Made by a program: the position numbers and the translations under genes
Shown: positions 63,469 through 64,000 of the stretch, in pieces
Layout: each line of letters starts with the position of its first letter
Position numbering within the stretch: position 1 is the stretch's first letter
Origin: Microvirga sp. TS319
Lineage (GTDB): Bacteria > Pseudomonadota > Alphaproteobacteria > Rhizobiales > Beijerinckiaceae
Direction of reading: 5' to 3'
Assembly: GCF_041276405.1 (NCBI RefSeq)
Contig: NZ_JBGGGT010000002.1
Coordinates: 1,773,001 to 1,837,000 of the forward strand
DNA: 64,000 nucleotides
The notes under the pieces: model-generated
Told to the model about the DNA's origin: nothing
The model's database searches: none
The model's input: the letters and a program-made list of their open reading frames with translations, nothing else

Positions 63469-64000
63469 ATGGACGAAGTCAGAGACGGTCGGCCGCCCGC
63501 CGCTCTTTTCCCGAACGCCCTGGTGCTCATGCTGACGCTCTGCCTGGGGGAAGGGATTTACGCGCTCAACAGCTTCCTCGTCTCCACGTCCCTGCCTTCG
63601 GCCGTGATCGAACTCGGCGGCGCCGCCCTCATCGGCTGGGCCTTCACGGTCTATCTGGTGGCCGCCATCGTCGGGGGCGCCTCGGCCGGTTTCCTCAAGG
63701 CCCGGCTGGGTGCCCGTCGACTGCTCATCTGGCCGGCCATCGTCTTTCTGGCAGGCACGCTCCTGGCGAGCGAAGCATCCTCCATGATCACGGTCCTCGT
63801 CGGCAGAACGCTGCAAGGGCTCGGAGAGGGGATCATCGCGGCAGCCTGCTACGTTCTCGTGGCGGAGTTCCTGCCGCCGCGGCTGGTGCCGCGGTTCTTC
63901 GGCCTGATCGCGGTGACATGGGCGGGATGCGCCTTCGGCGGCCCGCTCCTGGCCGGCTTCGTCACGGAGACCTGGTCGTGGCGTGCCGCTTTTCTCATGA
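63469..64000 (+). CDS. MFS transporter, truncated by the window edge
   Basis: A frame of 177 codons from ATG 63469 (MDEVRDGRPPAALFPNALVL) is open to the window end. It contains about five hydrophobic helices and MFS motif-like sequences: GFLKARLGARRLLIWP (motif A) and LVGRTLQGLGEGIIAAACYV, then GGPLLAGFVTETWSWRAAF (motif C). Substrate unknown. It is divergently oriented to the SufR-like regulator. Confidence 0.85.
   Translation, partial: MDEVRDGRPPAALFPNALVLMLTLCLGEGIYALNSFLVSTSLPSAVIELGGAALIGWAFTVYLVAAIVGGASAGFLKARLGARRLLIWPAIVFLAGTLLASEASSMITVLVGRTLQGLGEGIIAAACYVLVAEFLPPRLVPRFFGLIAVTWAGCAFGGPLLAGFVTETWSWRAAFLM

Overview
The window is a GC-rich (about 64%) chromosomal segment from an alphaproteobacterium of the order Hyphomicrobiales (Rhizobiales). 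It is most likely a Methylobacteriaceae/Microvirga-like organism. This is inferred from protein style, gene order and intergenic repeats, not from a database search. Typical rhizobial core clusters are present: pyrB-pyrC-plsY-dprA, epmB-epmA with divergent efp, ppx-rlmE, guaB/rsmB/guaA, rpsF-rpsR-DUF2232-rplI-dnaB-alr-radA-cvpA-purF, and pdxJ-acpS-lepB-rnc-era-recO-parC. No rRNA, tRNA, CRISPR array, insertion sequence or phage gene was recognised.

Layout. 1-12.2 kb: the first codons of a minus-strand gene (possibly parE), a small membrane protein, mgtC coupled to topA (histone-like tail), aidB, a secreted RTX protein built of about six 60-residue repeats, then pyrB, a dihydroorotase-like pyrC that has lost its metal-binding motif, plsY and dprA. 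12.2-24 kb: small ORFs, an AEC transporter, arfB (ribosome rescue), the EF-P modification genes epmB/epmA facing efp, an aminotransferase, ppx-rlmE, an aldose 1-dehydrogenase, a small secreted Cys-motif protein and a dienelactone hydrolase. 24-31.4 kb: a DHA2-type MFS exporter and the GMP branch (guaB, guaA) with a MAPEG protein, an rRNA methyltransferase and an ArsC-like reductase. 31.7-42.9 kb: two TRAP permease subunits without a receptor gene, an NnrU protein, a YfgM-like protein, der, a LuxR-type regulator, a LysE exporter, a BacA-like ABC transporter with its own ATPase, and an SDR. 43-53.6 kb: the purF/cvpA/radA/alr/dnaB/rplI/rpsR/rpsF block, read right to left and interrupted by one opposing SnoaL-like gene. 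53.7-64 kb: pdxJ to parC with an opposing OmpA-family gene, then a SufR-like regulator divergent from an MFS transporter cut by the window edge.

How the genes fit together. Most genes are housekeeping: pyrimidine and purine synthesis, replication and topology, ribosome proteins and rescue, EF-P activation, protein export, and phospholipid and PLP supply. The accessory genes are mostly transporters, secreted proteins and detoxification enzymes.

The most unusual signal is non-coding. A family of roughly 100-170 bp palindromic extragenic elements recurs about a dozen times. At eight gene ends the outer TAG of the element is itself the stop codon of the neighbouring gene, on either strand. A second hairpin family (GTCATGCC-type) and a perfect 20-bp inverted repeat upstream of lepB add to the repeat landscape. 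Other points worth a look are the pseudo-dihydroorotase, a possible sRNA upstream of cvpA, the RTX repeat protein, a candidate operator at the SufR-like/MFS divergence, and minisatellites coding for protein tails.
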